A DNA stretch of 64,000 bases, taken from contig CM043967.1 of NCBI GenBank assembly GCA_014529385.2, positions 80,490,278 to 80,554,277 of the forward strand, given 5' to 3'. A program made the position numbers and the translations under genes. Below, in pieces: positions 8,446 to 18,266 of this stretch. The first letter of the stretch is position 1. Each line of letters opens with the position of its first letter. The notes under the pieces are model-generated. The model did not search any database. It had not been told where the DNA came from and saw nothing but the letters and a program-made list of their open reading frames with translations. The stretch comes from Adiantum capillus-veneris (Eukaryota > Streptophyta > Polypodiopsida > Polypodiales > Pteridaceae).

Positions 8446-11400
8446 TCAATTTTTAGTCACAATGCTAACCCCAGCGCCACCATCAAGGATTCCCTTCACA
8501 GTTAATCCCTTAGTAGTGATTGGTATGGTCGCATTGGATTCATCACCCTCAAAGTATAGTCCCAACTTGTTAACAGGTATTTCTATAACAAGGTTCTCAT
8601 CTAGGTTGGGTTGTGGATCTAAGTGTTCCTCCTCTATTGGCATCTCCGTAGCTCCATCCATATGTGCAAATTGTGGTAGTCCAAACTTCAGTTCTCCATT
8701 GAGGAAGGCTCGAAGAGCTGAGACTAGCTCGGGGTCTTTATATAGTTTGGACATGATGGTGGTTCTAACTTCTGAAGACATGAAATCCATCAATTTGGCA
8801 ATGTTTAACGGCACCTTTTGGCCTTGAGTCCCTTGACGTGGGGAAGATGGGATCTCCATTTCTTCGATAGAATCAGGTAGTCCCTCTGTAAACATTCTTT
8901 CCATCAAGAAGTGAGTACGCCCACTTTCCCATGACTTTAAGTCACTTTCTTCTTGGATGACACTAGGTATGTCCAAGGGTCTATGGACTTGGTGAGGTTG
9001 TTGTTGCATAGGGAACACAGTGTCTATAACCTGGATCTTCCTAGGTGCTGGTTCTAGATCCCTTTGGGTATCTTCTACCAAACTCCTTAATTGCTTGGTT
9101 CGCTCAATCTCCTCTATAGGGTTTGGGTAAGTTCCTATCTTCTTTTTGGATCCTGGCCATTGTGGCTCATGAAGATCTTCCTTGTTGGTTTCTATGTTAG
9201 TGGTCGTTTTGGTCTCCATGGTTTCACTTGAATCAGAATCTTCTTCAGCGTCGTTCATATATACGGGGTCGTCACAAGTCCCTATGTTGGACTTTGAACT
9301 GGGGTCTGACTTCGCTGCTTTTTGGGATCTCTTTCTTCGAGTTTTCTTCTTTTTTTGAGATTGGGCAATTGATGCCGTGTCTCTTTCCTCAAGAATATAT
9401 ATTTTTTTTTGGAGCATCGATCGTGTGAGTACGTTTATTGGTACCACGGGTGTACTTGGTGATGGCTCCTCGGTAACTTCAATCAAGTTTAATGGCGTGA
9501 TCTTCGGTGCATTTGGATTATTTGGACATTGGGCAATCAAATGATCTATGCCACATCGATTACACATGAGTGTTGGCATTGTAGACGTGCTCGCTTGATT
9601 GGTTTGCATTAGTGTGGCGTTCTTTTGTAGCGTAATAGGACACTCGGCTACACGATGCGGACCTCCACACTCATAGCATTGAAGAGGTGGTCTCTTAGCA
9701 GTGTAGTTGATATTTTGGCCTCTTGCCGCAAGAGCAGCTACTTGATATATAGGTTTGACTTGTCCCCAATAGTCCTCCATGTAGTATTGTGGACTTTCTT
9801 CAAGCACATCCATCCCATAGGCAATATTAGGATCTATATCTTCCTCACAGCCTTCCAAACAAGCAATAGATGACTCACAACCCACTTGATTCACAGAAGT
9901 GATTCTCGGATGTGGTGGTTGTGGTCCTAGCACTGGAGGTGGTAAGGGTGTTGTTTGGACAACATTTTGGGCCCTAGGGACCATGTGTTGTGCTGCTTGT
10001 TCAAGAGGTGGGGCCGGCATCAATGCAGGCACTTGAGGTGTGTCTGTCCATGATAAGGTTGGTCTATTGGCCATCACACGCTTAAATACTATGCAATCCT
10101 TAGCTTGATGACCATACCTTCCACAGGAATTGCAATTCCCATTGAATTTTACTCTAAAAGTAGGGCACTCACTGGTACTATGCGGTCCATAGCATACTGA
10201 GCACCATTGTTTCTCCCTTCTTGGATACATATGATTATTTTGCGGAGCACGATTGTCTCTAAGACTCTCTTGAATAGCCTTGGTGAGATCTGCTAAAGTG
10301 ATCTCATATATCTTTGGCTCCTTAGCAATAGGCTTTAGGGTCATTGGCTGATGCCCGGATGCTTGCAAGCTAATAGATTTAGGCTCAACAGACACTCTTT
10401 CTCCTTGAATCATTAAATTATCCTCCAATTGGATCGCATTGGTGGTGACTGCTTCCCAAGTGGTGATACCTGTGATGACTAGACCATTGTAGATATCCTC
10501 ATGTCGTAATCCTCTAATGAATCTATCGAGCAATTGGTTATTGTTGAAGCGCTCATTTGGATTACAACGAGAATTCAAATGCTTCAAGCGACTTATAAAG
10601 TCTCTCACCGACTCTCCTTCCTCTCGTTGGGCTTTCTGGAGCTGAGAGTCTACACCCCAAAGCACTCCCTCTCGTATGTATTCTTTTAAGAACAGTCTCC
10701 TAAGAGTAGGGTAAATCATTTTTTCTTCCACCCTTAGGGTTCTATACCAATCCCCAACCTTTCCACTTAAGGTTAGACTTAAAGCATTGCTCTTATGTAG
10801 GTCATTGTGTTCTCCCAGAGAATCGCAGATTTGTTCAAACACTTCGATATGCTTTCTCACATCCCCTTCACCACTAAATTTTTGTGTGAGCTTGGCTATT
10901 TGTACTGCCTTACTTCTAGGCTCTCTATCAGGCGTGTTACGCATATTCTCAGCAATAGATCGACCAATAGCTTGAGCAAATGTTGCCAAGTCACCTAAGT
11001 GAGCAGGCACCGCGGGTGAAGGCGCGCCAGAGATTACATGTGGAGTAGGTATTGGCATTGGGCTTGGCGCATAGGAAGCCCTTGGGTTCCACGTTGGGTA
11101 CGATGTTGTACCATGTGGTGGTCCATAGTTCATATGAGTGGCCCTAGGCATAGCAGACGTCGGATGTGACATGCTAATGCTAGCCGGTATAGTCCCATGG
11201 AAATAAGAACTTGTGTATTGTGGTTGTGGAGCATAGGTAGTTGAAACAATGGGAGGGGTAGGGATTACATGAGTGCGTGGATCCATAGGTGCATACGATT
11301 GGTACACACTTGTAGGTACTATTGCAAGCATTGAGCTTCCATGTAGCGGTGCTTTACTAACAAACGAGGTCCATGGTGTGTTTCTTGGCATGCCCATCAT

Positions 11401-11490
11401 TGGGGTAGGCATGGTATACATGGTTTCATCCAGGGAAAGATGAGCTAGACTTGGAAAAGTGAAGCTATCACTTGTGGGCTTAGATTGCAT
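8446..11490 (-). pseudogene. Element N gag and start of protease
   Basis: A 1014-codon open frame. Residues about 1-170 are proline/threonine-rich; about 190-340 form the retrotransposon gag domain (KFSGEGDVRKHIEVFEQI, LSLTLSGKVGDWYRTL, LFLKEYIREG, VRDFISRLKHL). Four zinc knuckles follow: CSVCYGPHSTSEC, CNSCGRYGHQAKDC, CYECGGPHRVAEC and CNRCGIDHLIAQC; three of them have only three residues before the His. A long basic/acidic linker (KKKKTRRKRSQK) leads to ILDGGAGVSIVTKN, the first protease motif with D-G-G in place of D-T-G. A TGA at 8446 cuts the protease in two; the same frame continues at once. The start at 11490 is an ATG but the preceding frame at 11531 is probably the true N-terminus, offset by one base. 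Confidence 0.92.
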
Positions 11491-11530
11491 TGAGACCCCT
11501 GGCGAAACAACATATGGGGGATGATGGGAC

Positions 11531-12388
11531 TCACTGGGGGAGTTCCATTTGTGATAGAGTGGGTTGTTTCCCTTTGCGCGTGTCTAAAAATCGCATAGGA
11601 CCCGTCGAAGGTATGTTCATTCCTCGATTTTGCCTCTCGGACTGGATAATCCTATGGATGACATTGCAGATCATGTGTTGTTGTTCCTCTAAACTAGTGG
11701 CACTAGATGTGGATTGTACAACTTCTAACCAATCCACATGGTATGTGTAGCCCATGTATAGGTCGGTCAAAGTCTCCGTGTGTAAGTCATATTCCCAATT
11801 TTCATTGAGAAATACCCCGTCCAAACTTGGTGTACTAGAGGGTTGTCGTGAGGTGGATGCAAGGTTGCTTCCCGTGTTTTGACTTTTAGTCACCGCTACC
11901 TTAGAGGCGACTTTGGAAGGTGGTAGCTCGGTAGGGACCTCATTAAATGAGGTAGGTAGAATGTCCACGTGGACACTCTGAGGGAGTGTGGGGTCTACAG
12001 GAGATGTGAATGGTGATTCTACTTCCCCACCCCCTTCGTTTACTTCACTAGCCGTAGGTTCAGAGCGCATAGCTCTACTAAAAGTTTCCATCAAACGGCT
12101 AAAAACACTAGTTCCAGGTTGTTGGGCCCAGCTAGGTACGGTTTCATTTGTTCCCTCGGGGCTTTGTGTAAGATGATCTTCCATAATATCGTAGTCAGAG
12201 GAAGAGTCGCTAGCTGCTATATTTGGGTCTTGGGTTGCACTACTTTGGGTCCCCGCCGAGGGCGTAGCCCCTAGCGTGGAAGGATAGTGAGTACCCCCGT
12301 AAATCGAAGCACTAGCTAGTTGTTCGTTCTCTAGCACACGACCAGAGCGTAGATGCATGTGCTTTGGGCGTCCTACAAGTGTCGGCAA
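11531..12388 (-). pseudogene. Element N gag N-terminal region
   Basis: A 285-codon ATG-started frame just downstream of the leader. It starts MPTLVGRPKHMHLRSGRV, is rich in Ser, Thr, Pro and Glu, and has a more ordered end (LHTETLTDLYMGYTYHVDWLEVV, and EEQQHMICNVIHRIIQSER). It ends at 11531, while the next gag frame is offset by one base. Both frames are open through the overlap just upstream of 11490, so one small indel near 11550 would join them; a two-ORF arrangement is also possible. The ATG at 12388 is the first in the transcript frame and is the best start. Confidence 0.8.
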
Positions 12389-13410
12389 GTACCCTCAAAG
12401 GTTACTTGCTTTGTTTTGTGGGTGTTTTGCACCCCGTTTTCTACTTGATTTTTTCTTGTTTTTGATGTTTTTTGAGGTTCGAAAAACAGATTGGGACATG
12501 TGATAGCTCGAAACGAGAGTATCGCTTAGGAGATCTAGGCGCACTTTACAGAACATTGTTTGACTATCGGAAGCTCCCAAAGTCCCTAAAACAGTCAATT
12601 TCTCCTAGTTTCTACTTGGGCACATGGCTTAAAATAGAAAGTTGAAGGGTGACTTGTGGAGGGAGGGGTGAAGGCTTTGCCCCACATGCTTTCTCCTTTC
12701 ACTTGAGGACTAGCCTATATATAGTGAATAGCATTTACCTTATATCATAAGACCAAGACCAAGCTCAAGCTCAAGCTCAAGCTCATCAAATGATCCCGAT
12801 CCCAATCTATCTTTTTGGGACAAACTTTCTATCTTTTTGGGACAAACTTACAACTAATTTTTGGGTGGAAATAAATATTCCCCTCACAAGAGAGCCTTGC
12901 ACATGAAACCTCACCCAAATTTTTATTTTTATTTTTTCTCTTCTTTTTTTTTTAACAATTGCTTTTTTTTTCCTTTTCTGTTTTTTTGAAGATAATGTTG
13001 ACGAAAACGTGCCGATCTGTGGTCCGTGAGACAGCTGCGCACTGAGCTGAACTAAGTGTGGATAACAGGATCGTGCAAACCAGATCTGAGCCGTTCCGAC
13101 TGTGCAGAATACAAATTGAACTAGATGTACCGAAAACGAACTGAATTGATTGTGCTGAACCGAACTGTAAGCAGAAATCGAAATGTGCAAACTTGCTGTG
13201 AGCTCAAACAAAACTGTGTGAGCTGCAGCAGAACTGTAATAGACTGTGCAAATAAACAGACCTTTCGTACACTAACCCACAACACAAAACTCTTGCAAAT
13301 CTACACCAGATCTGCACACACATTCACCAGGCTTCTCTTTCTTCCTTCCTACTTAAGCTTAGTGACTCCACGGGGCAGCACAGAGTGCTTCCCGGAGCTT
13401 GGTGCAGGGC
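12389..13410 (-). other. Element N leader between primer site and gag
   Basis: About 1 kb without a supported gene. It holds an imperfect hexamer run (CAAGCT)n at about 12755-12786, a 22-bp direct duplication around 12806-12847 (CTATCTTTTTGGGACAAACT twice), a T-rich block near 12920-12990, and a run of loosely repeated GAACTG/CTGAAC words at 13020-13260. Short frames here lack any motif. Confidence 0.6.
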
Positions 13411-13431
13411 AACTCCCCGACAGCGGTGCCA
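13411..13431 (-). other. Element N primer binding site (tRNA-Asp type)
   Basis: On the minus strand TGGCACCGCTGTCGGGGAGT lies four bases inside the 5' LTR. It resembles the complement of the 3' end of plant tRNA-Asp used by Athila/Tat elements (TGGCGCCGTTGCCGGGGA), with three differences. It confirms the minus orientation of N. Confidence 0.85.
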
Positions 13432-13688
13432 AAAATGTGTGCGTCTACCGCACGTTTCGGAGCTAGGGACTTGCCGAGCACCGTGTGCGAGCCACGAAGG
13501 CTGCAAGCACACAACTAGCAGGCCTAGCAAGCTCACAGAGAACAGGGGTGTGTCACTCACCTCCCTGCGCTTGTCGCCATGAAGGATTCCTCGCCGCGAA
13601 GAAGAGGGAGCCGCTGTCATACTGCGCTCAACCGTCTTGCCGCCGCAGGTACCGTCGCAATGCTCGATCACACACACTCTCTCCCTCA

Positions 13689-13690
<2 letters not shown>

Positions 13691-13742
<52 letters not shown>
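13691..13742. repeat. (CA)n microsatellite, about 26 units, in element N 5' LTR
   Basis: An uninterrupted CA run. The same place in the 3' LTR (771-785) has about 7 units. LTRs are identical at insertion, so the length difference arose afterwards. Confidence 0.95.
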
Positions 13743-13745
<3 letters not shown>

Positions 13746-13837
13746 GTGAGCACACGATGGACATGGGGATGGAGATAGGGCAAGAGCACTTCTTCTATTG
13801 CACACTCAGAGAATGGGTCAATTTTAGGTTTAGGTGA

Positions 13838-13847
13838 CTTTTATATG
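13838..13847 (-). promoter_or_regulatory. Putative TATA box of element N
   Basis: CATATAAAAG on the minus strand within the 5' LTR, upstream of the leader. It is the only good TATA match in the LTR and is also present in the 3' LTR copy. No start site can be read from sequence. Confidence 0.5.
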
Positions 13848-14041
13848 AGCTCGCCCCATTCACATTTGGGCGTCCATTCTTAGCCAACTAAACCTTGTGT
13901 GTTCCAGTTAGAGTGCGCCTCATCGGCGATCACTCTACCCTTTTCCTATTGGACCGACAAGCCCGATGCCTGACTCTACTAAATAAATAATACGGCGTCC
14001 GTCGTAGGCGATAGGGTGTCCGTGAGCCACGAGGGTTAACA

Positions 14042-14046
14042 ATCAA
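14042..14046. repeat. Target site duplication ATCAA, right copy (element N)
   Basis: Identical to 509-513. The bases that follow (AGAAGAGATTGAAAA) continue the element A reading frame interrupted at 513. Confidence 0.95.
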
Positions 14047-14570
14047 AGAAGAGATTGAAAAACTAAAGGAAGCCGAATTCATTTATGAAATTGAACACAC
14101 AGATTGGGTGTTTCCAATTGTGTTAGTACCCAAGAAAAATGGAAAACTACGGGTGTGTGTCAACCTCAAGAAAGTGAATGGAGCTACCATTAGAGATAAC
14201 TTTCTTCTTCCAATCACTGAGCATATTTTAGAACGAGTTTTAGGTAAATAAGCTTACAGCTTTTTAGATGGCTTTTTGGGATACAATCAACTTTTGGTTG
14301 ACCCCAAGGACCAGCATAAAACTACCTTTGCAACAAAATGGGGTATTTTTGCCTATCGGGTTATGCCTTTTGGGTTAACTAATGCTCCTACCACCTTTCA
14401 AAGATTGATGAACCATACTTTTAAAGAATATCTTAGGAAATTCTTGAAAGTATATATGGATTATCTATGCGTACATTCATGAACCCGAGGTGATCATTTT
14501 GAACACCTCAAAAAGATATTCAAAAAATGTGACTTTATAGGATTTGCTTAAATCCTGAGAAGTGCACATT
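14047..14570 (+). pseudogene. Element A pol: reverse transcriptase, N-terminal two thirds
   Basis: Reads EEIEKLKEAEFIYEIEH, FPIVLVPKKNGKLR, LPITEHILERVLG, a stop in AGG/TAA context at about 14250, then FLDGFLGYNQL, VMPFGLTNAPTTFQR and the catalytic box as YMDYLCVHS. The second catalytic Asp is Tyr here (a GAT-to-TAT change), so polymerisation would be lost. A TGA after CVHS and a frameshift near 14530 follow. It is clearly the same lineage as N (FLDDLCVYS there). Confidence 0.9.
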
Positions 14571-14571
14571 C

Positions 14572-15717
14572 ATGGGAAGACAAGGAAATATTCTAGGACA
14601 TATAGTGTCTAAAAATGGTATAGCTACTGATATGGACAAAATTCATGTTATTGCTGATTTGCCTAGACCGACAACAGTCAAGGGGGTTCAAGCCTTCATG
14701 GGGCATTGTGGATATTACAGATGGTTCATTTATATGTACGCTATAATTGCAAAACCCATGTATATCTTGATTACACACTTTGATTGGATTGATACGTGTG
14801 AAGAATCCTTCATGAAGTTTAAGCAAGCTCTCACTTCAGCTCCAATATTGAAAGCACCAGATTGGAGTAAGATATTCCACATACATGTAGATGCTTCCAA
14901 TTTTGCCATCGGGTGTATGCTAGCTCAACCAGGAGATGGGAAAATTGATTTTCCTATTTCTTATGCTAGCCGACAATTGAATATGGCAGAAGAGAATTAT
15001 ACCACCGTCAAAAGGGAAGGACTAGGAATGATCTATACCGTTAACAAGTATAGACATTACCTATTAGCAAACAAATTTGTGTTCTTTGTAGACCACCAAG
15101 CCTTATTATACTTGGTCAACAAGCCATGCAGCACAGGAAGACTAGTGAGATGGTTCATCATTCTTCTGGAATTTGATTTCACTATAGTTGTAAAAAAGGG
15201 CACTACTCATCAAAGAGTAGATCATTTGTCAAGGATTGTTTCAGGGGAACCACCTAAAGGAGTAGATGATGATCTACCAGATGCCTATTTGTTCTCCGTG
15301 GAAATGATGCATCGATGGTTGGAAAATATGGTGTCATTGATGACCATAGCTCAAGCGGATTCGCAAATACCACTTCCTATTACCATCGGATTAATTGAGC
15401 AATCGGCTATGTATCAGTTGCTAGCTGGAAGGTTGTACAAAAGAAATCGAGATGGAATATTTCTCTTATGCATCAATCTTGAGGAGAAAACCCAATACCT
15501 AAGTCAAGCACATATTACCATAGTAGGATTTCACTTTGCAGAAGATCACACTATACGATGGATCTTGAGACTTGGAGTATTTTGGCCAACTATGAGGAGG
15601 GATGTTCATTCTTTTGTGAAAAATTATCCTCATTGTCAGAAACAAACACCCATACCTCATGTAACATTGTTCCAAATGTCGCATGTTCCTAAGTGGAGTA
15701 ACTATCTAGTCACTTAA
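14572..15717 (+). pseudogene. Element A pol: end of RT, RNase H and a first H2C2 zinc-binding domain
   Basis: A 381-codon open frame. It has ILGHIVSKNGIATD and FMGHCGYYRWFI (RT connection), HIHVDASNFAIG, KREGLGMIYTV and FFVDHQALLYLV (RNase H with its acidic residues), and RVDHLSR. It then shows YQLLAGRLYKRNRDG, AHITIVGFH (H-x6-H), VFWPTMRRDVHSF and NYPHCQK, which is an H2C2 module whose first Cys is Tyr. The frame ends at a TAA in 15715-15717. A second H2C2 follows immediately downstream, which is unusual. Residue matches to N are high throughout RNase H. Confidence 0.9.
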
Positions 15718-16000
15718 TTATCGAGCTGAACATTTCTTGAGGATATGAGTAAACGCCATCAAAGAGCAATTAAAATTGAAGCAAGAGACTATTGCTCTTA
15801 TAGGAAACCAATTGTATCAGAGAGGTAAGGACCAATATTTGCGTCTTTGTGCAAATGAAGACAAATATATTTCAATTATAGAACAAGCACATGATGGACT
15901 AGCTGGAGGTCACTTTTCTAGCGAGACCACTACAAGAGCAATCTTAATGGCAGGCATATGGTGGCCAACACTTTTTGTAGATGCCAAGGAATATTTTTGA
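15718..16000 (+). pseudogene. Element A pol: linker and second H2C2 zinc-binding domain
   Basis: After the TAA, the same frame gives a stop-interrupted linker (FLEDMSKRHQRAIKIEARDY). One base later the frame continues with ALIGNQLYQRGKDQYLRLC, AHDGLAGGH (H-x6-H) and GIWWPTLFVDAKEYF. The C-x2-C half is CDVCQQAK at about 16008-16030, just beyond a TGA at 15998-16000. This second copy aligns with the single H2C2 of N (AHMGIAGGH, CDECQ). A 1-nt frameshift lies near 15785. Confidence 0.85.
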
Positions 16001-16588
16001 AGGTGTGATGTTTGTCAACAAGCAAAAATGCCAACACGTGTAGATAGCACGCCCTTAAGACCAATGATGGGGGCTAGAGCTTTCGCAAAATGGGGTATAG
16101 ATTTTGCTGGGCCAATACATCCACCTGCTTATAGAACCCAAGCTCAATATATCATTGTAGCTACGGACTATTCGACCAAGTGAGCCGAGTCTAAAGCAAC
16201 TCAAAAGAATGATGCCAGAACCACCGTCACATTTCTATATGAGTATGTGTTCACAAGATATGGACTGCCAATAGAAATTGACAGTGATAGGGGAACTCAT
16301 TTTCTCAATGAGGTAATCAAGTATGTGCTTAATGAATTTATGGTCGTCCATAATGAATCAGCTCCCTATCACCCACAAGCAAACGGACAAGCTGAGCATA
16401 CGAATAAAATCCTTAGCTCAGTATTGATTAAAGTGGTTAGTTCAGGAAGGACAAACTGGGAAATGAATCTCCATGCTGCTCTATGGGCTTATCGAGTTTC
16501 ATTCAAAACAGCTTTAAATGCTACACCCTTTAACCTTGTTTATGGTCTTGATGCCATACTACCAATAGAGTTTCTATTGCCGCACTAA
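16001..16588 (+). pseudogene. Element A pol: integrase catalytic core
   Basis: Contains CDVCQQAKMP, WGIDFAGPIHPP, IVATDYSTK (first Asp; the Trp that follows in relatives is a TGA here), then IDSDRGTHF (second Asp) and YHPQANGQAEHTNK (Glu). It continues to LHAALWAYRVSFKTA and LVYGLDAILPIEF. The catalytic triad is present. The open part is 16247-16588; the first quarter is interrupted by the TGA near 16183. Confidence 0.88.
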
Positions 16589-17000
16589 GGGTAGCTAAGG
16601 ATCTTGAGTGGACTAGACATGAATTGTTAGAGAGACTTGAAGATTTAGAAAAGCTAGATGAGAAAAGGCTAACTGCTGTAGCTCACATCTATGCACAAAA
16701 GCAAAAACAAAAATAGTTTTTTGATTCCCATCTAATTACAAAAATCTTCCAAAAAGGAGACTTAGTTTTAGTCTATTCCCTTAAGCAACACATTCCCAAG
16801 TTTAAGAAAAAGAGAAACATAATGTTTATCATTGAAGATTTATCTCCAAGTGGAGCAGTTAAGTTATCCACCCTAGATGGTGAACAGATGGCTAATTGGA
16901 TTAGCGGATGTCGATTAAAGAAGTATAATTTGCCACTAACCAATGAGTTGCTAGAAAGGATGCATGCAGCTAAGCAAAGAAAGATAAAACAACAGTAGAT
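16589..17000 (+). pseudogene. Element A pol: integrase C-terminal domain
   Basis: After a frameshift at about 16590 the sequence reads through LEWTRHELLERLEDLEKLDEK, a TAG near 16714, KGDLVLVYSLKQ and FIIEDLSPSGAVKLSTLDGE, matching the order in N (NVGDKVLMYG, RVCEITPQGTIRVETLDG). It then enters a basic stretch (ERMHAAKQRKIKQQ) ending with a TAG at about 16996. No chromodomain. Confidence 0.8.
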
Positions 17001-17665
17001 TATTGATGAAGCCCATGAAGAAGCTCGGCTTCGAGTACTCGAAAGGAAAGCTGCTCTCAAGAATCAACAAATACCTATTCCCATCAACACTCTTGAAATA
17101 GATGACCGACAATGGGAATTGCATAAAGATGTAGTGTCAACAGATGATGAATGGTTACATGGAATGGACCTTCGCATCAAAGTATAGCTCAACAATCATA
17201 GCACAAATGCATTGGTCGATACAGGAGCTTGAGTAAATGCAATCAGTTATTCCACATACCAGAGCAACCAATCAGTCTTTGATAGCAGGAATAGTGACTA
17301 TCAAAGGATGCAATAAGAACCCAACACCAACATTGGGAGTAGTCAACTTAAATAAGATAGTACAGGGATGTTCATGTCCTCATTAGTTTGTATGTTTACC
17401 AGATGAACACATGAATGAGACAATGATTCTTGGAATCTCATGGATGTGGACGTACAAGGCAGTACCAGATTGGGATACCAATCAGCTTAAGCTATCACCT
17501 AAAGGCAGACAACTCATTGTTCCAATTGCACCAAGCAAGGACGAATGCAAAGGGAGTTCCCAGCAGAGCAAACCACAAAGCAATCAATCTTCTCCATCCT
17601 ATCGACAAGTAAATGCTCCAAGTAGCATGCAAGGAGTCAGGAAAATTTGGGTACCAAAATCTTAG
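17001..17665 (+). pseudogene. Element A: second retropepsin-like domain after integrase
   Basis: The frame continues after the TAG through IIDEAHEEARLRVLERKAA, DDEWLHGMDLRIKV, a stop, then NALVDTGA at 17210-17233, the retropepsin signature, followed by a TGA and VNAISYSTY. About 60 codons later, past a frameshift, MILGISWMWTYKAVPDWD gives the conserved I-L-G strand of the same fold. Element N has the matching pair (DDWLDSD, ALLDTGAKHNLL and NLGRTWM) in the same position after integrase. It is badly decayed: at least four stops and one frameshift. The open part 17411-17665 contains the ILG strand and the start of the tail. Confidence 0.65.
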
Positions 17666-18229
17666 CTTAAGGACAACCCAATTCAAATCTAGGTGCCCAA
17701 AACATCATCGACAATACCAAAAATGGTTCCAAAGATCACAACACAGAGATGAGCATCTCCAAGCAAAGAACCTAACACGAAATGGATCTGGAAGAAAAAG
17801 GATCACTTATCTTCTCCGCAAACTGTAAAATCGATCAAACAATGGAGAGTCAAGTCTCAGAAGACTCAACCACACCGTTCTGACCAAGACAAACCAAGAT
17901 ATCAATGGCAGCTAAAAGCTCGACAACAGTCAAAAGTGATACCAATAGCTCAGGCAATTAGTATGGTAAAGCATCCTGATGGTACAATCAAGCAGAGAGC
18001 ACACAAGCTACAAGATTTTCTCTTTGGAAGACAGCATCAAAAAGTCTCGACATCAGAAACCCTTGAGTTAATTACTCAAGATTCAACTCTTGCACAGCAT
18101 AATGGTTTGAACTGCATTGATCTTCAAAGCACGGTAGAGCCAACCAAGGCTATGCATAGACACAATTTTTTAATCCATGCACATAGTCGTCCCGGAGTAT
18201 GCCATCTACGAGGGGTGGAAGGGCACTAA
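17640..18229 (+). pseudogene. Element A pol tail: W-V-P-K repeat region
   Basis: Motifs KIWVPKS, QI-stop-VPKT (TAG in place of TGG), KMVPKI and KWIWKKK occur within 150 bases. They resemble the four W-V-P-K motifs in the tail of N. Downstream is a Gln/Lys-rich frame (17936-18229) that ends HLRGVEGH with a TAA at 18227-18229. The region is low-complexity and function is unknown. Confidence 0.5.
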
Positions 18230-18247
18230 GTAATTGAGGGCAATGTT

Positions 18248-18266
18248 TGAAGAGAGAGAGAAAAAA
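18248..18266 (+). other. Purine tract at the end of element A pol (possible internal polypurine tract)
   Basis: GAAGAGAGAGAGAAAAAAG ends about 20 bases after the pol tail stop and is followed by TTTGATGTTAACATG. Purine tracts of this kind can prime plus-strand synthesis. The real 3' tract of A is at 23970-23983, so this would be an additional central one, or chance. Confidence 0.35.

Larger units (their letters stand above)
514..14041 (-). mobile_element. Element N: near full-length Athila/Tat-like Ty3/gypsy retrotransposon nested in element A
   Basis: A 13.5-kb element in reverse orientation: 5' LTR 13436-14041, Asp-tRNA-type primer site 13411-13431, gag 12388 to about 8900, protease, reverse transcriptase, RNase H, integrase, a second retropepsin-like domain, a W-V-P-K repeat tail, an unknown 140-codon ORF, polypurine tract 1086-1100 and 3' LTR 514-1085. 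LTRs begin TG and end CA and the ATCAA target duplication is perfect. Gag-pol decay is almost entirely by single nonsense codons. The Asp-type primer site and the YPLP...ERV reverse transcriptase place it with Athila/Tat rather than the chromodomain elements elsewhere in the window. It is non-autonomous now but structurally complete. Confidence 0.96.
13436..14041 (-). repeat. Element N 5' LTR (606 bp)
   Basis: TGTGTGCGTCTACC at one end and GGTTAACA at the other, matching 514-1085. It is about 34 bp longer, explained mainly by a CA microsatellite at 13691-13742. It carries the promoter that would drive gag-pol towards lower coordinates. Confidence 0.95.

Noticed and set aside
8446-8448. TGA as a selenocysteine or programmed gag-pol stop
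   Set aside because: Similar in-frame TGA codons are scattered over all of N pol, and it falls inside the protease rather than at a domain border, so point mutation is the simpler reading.
13324-13837. ORFs with long Cys-Val or Thr-His runs
   Set aside because: They are translations of the CA microsatellite and change length between LTRs.
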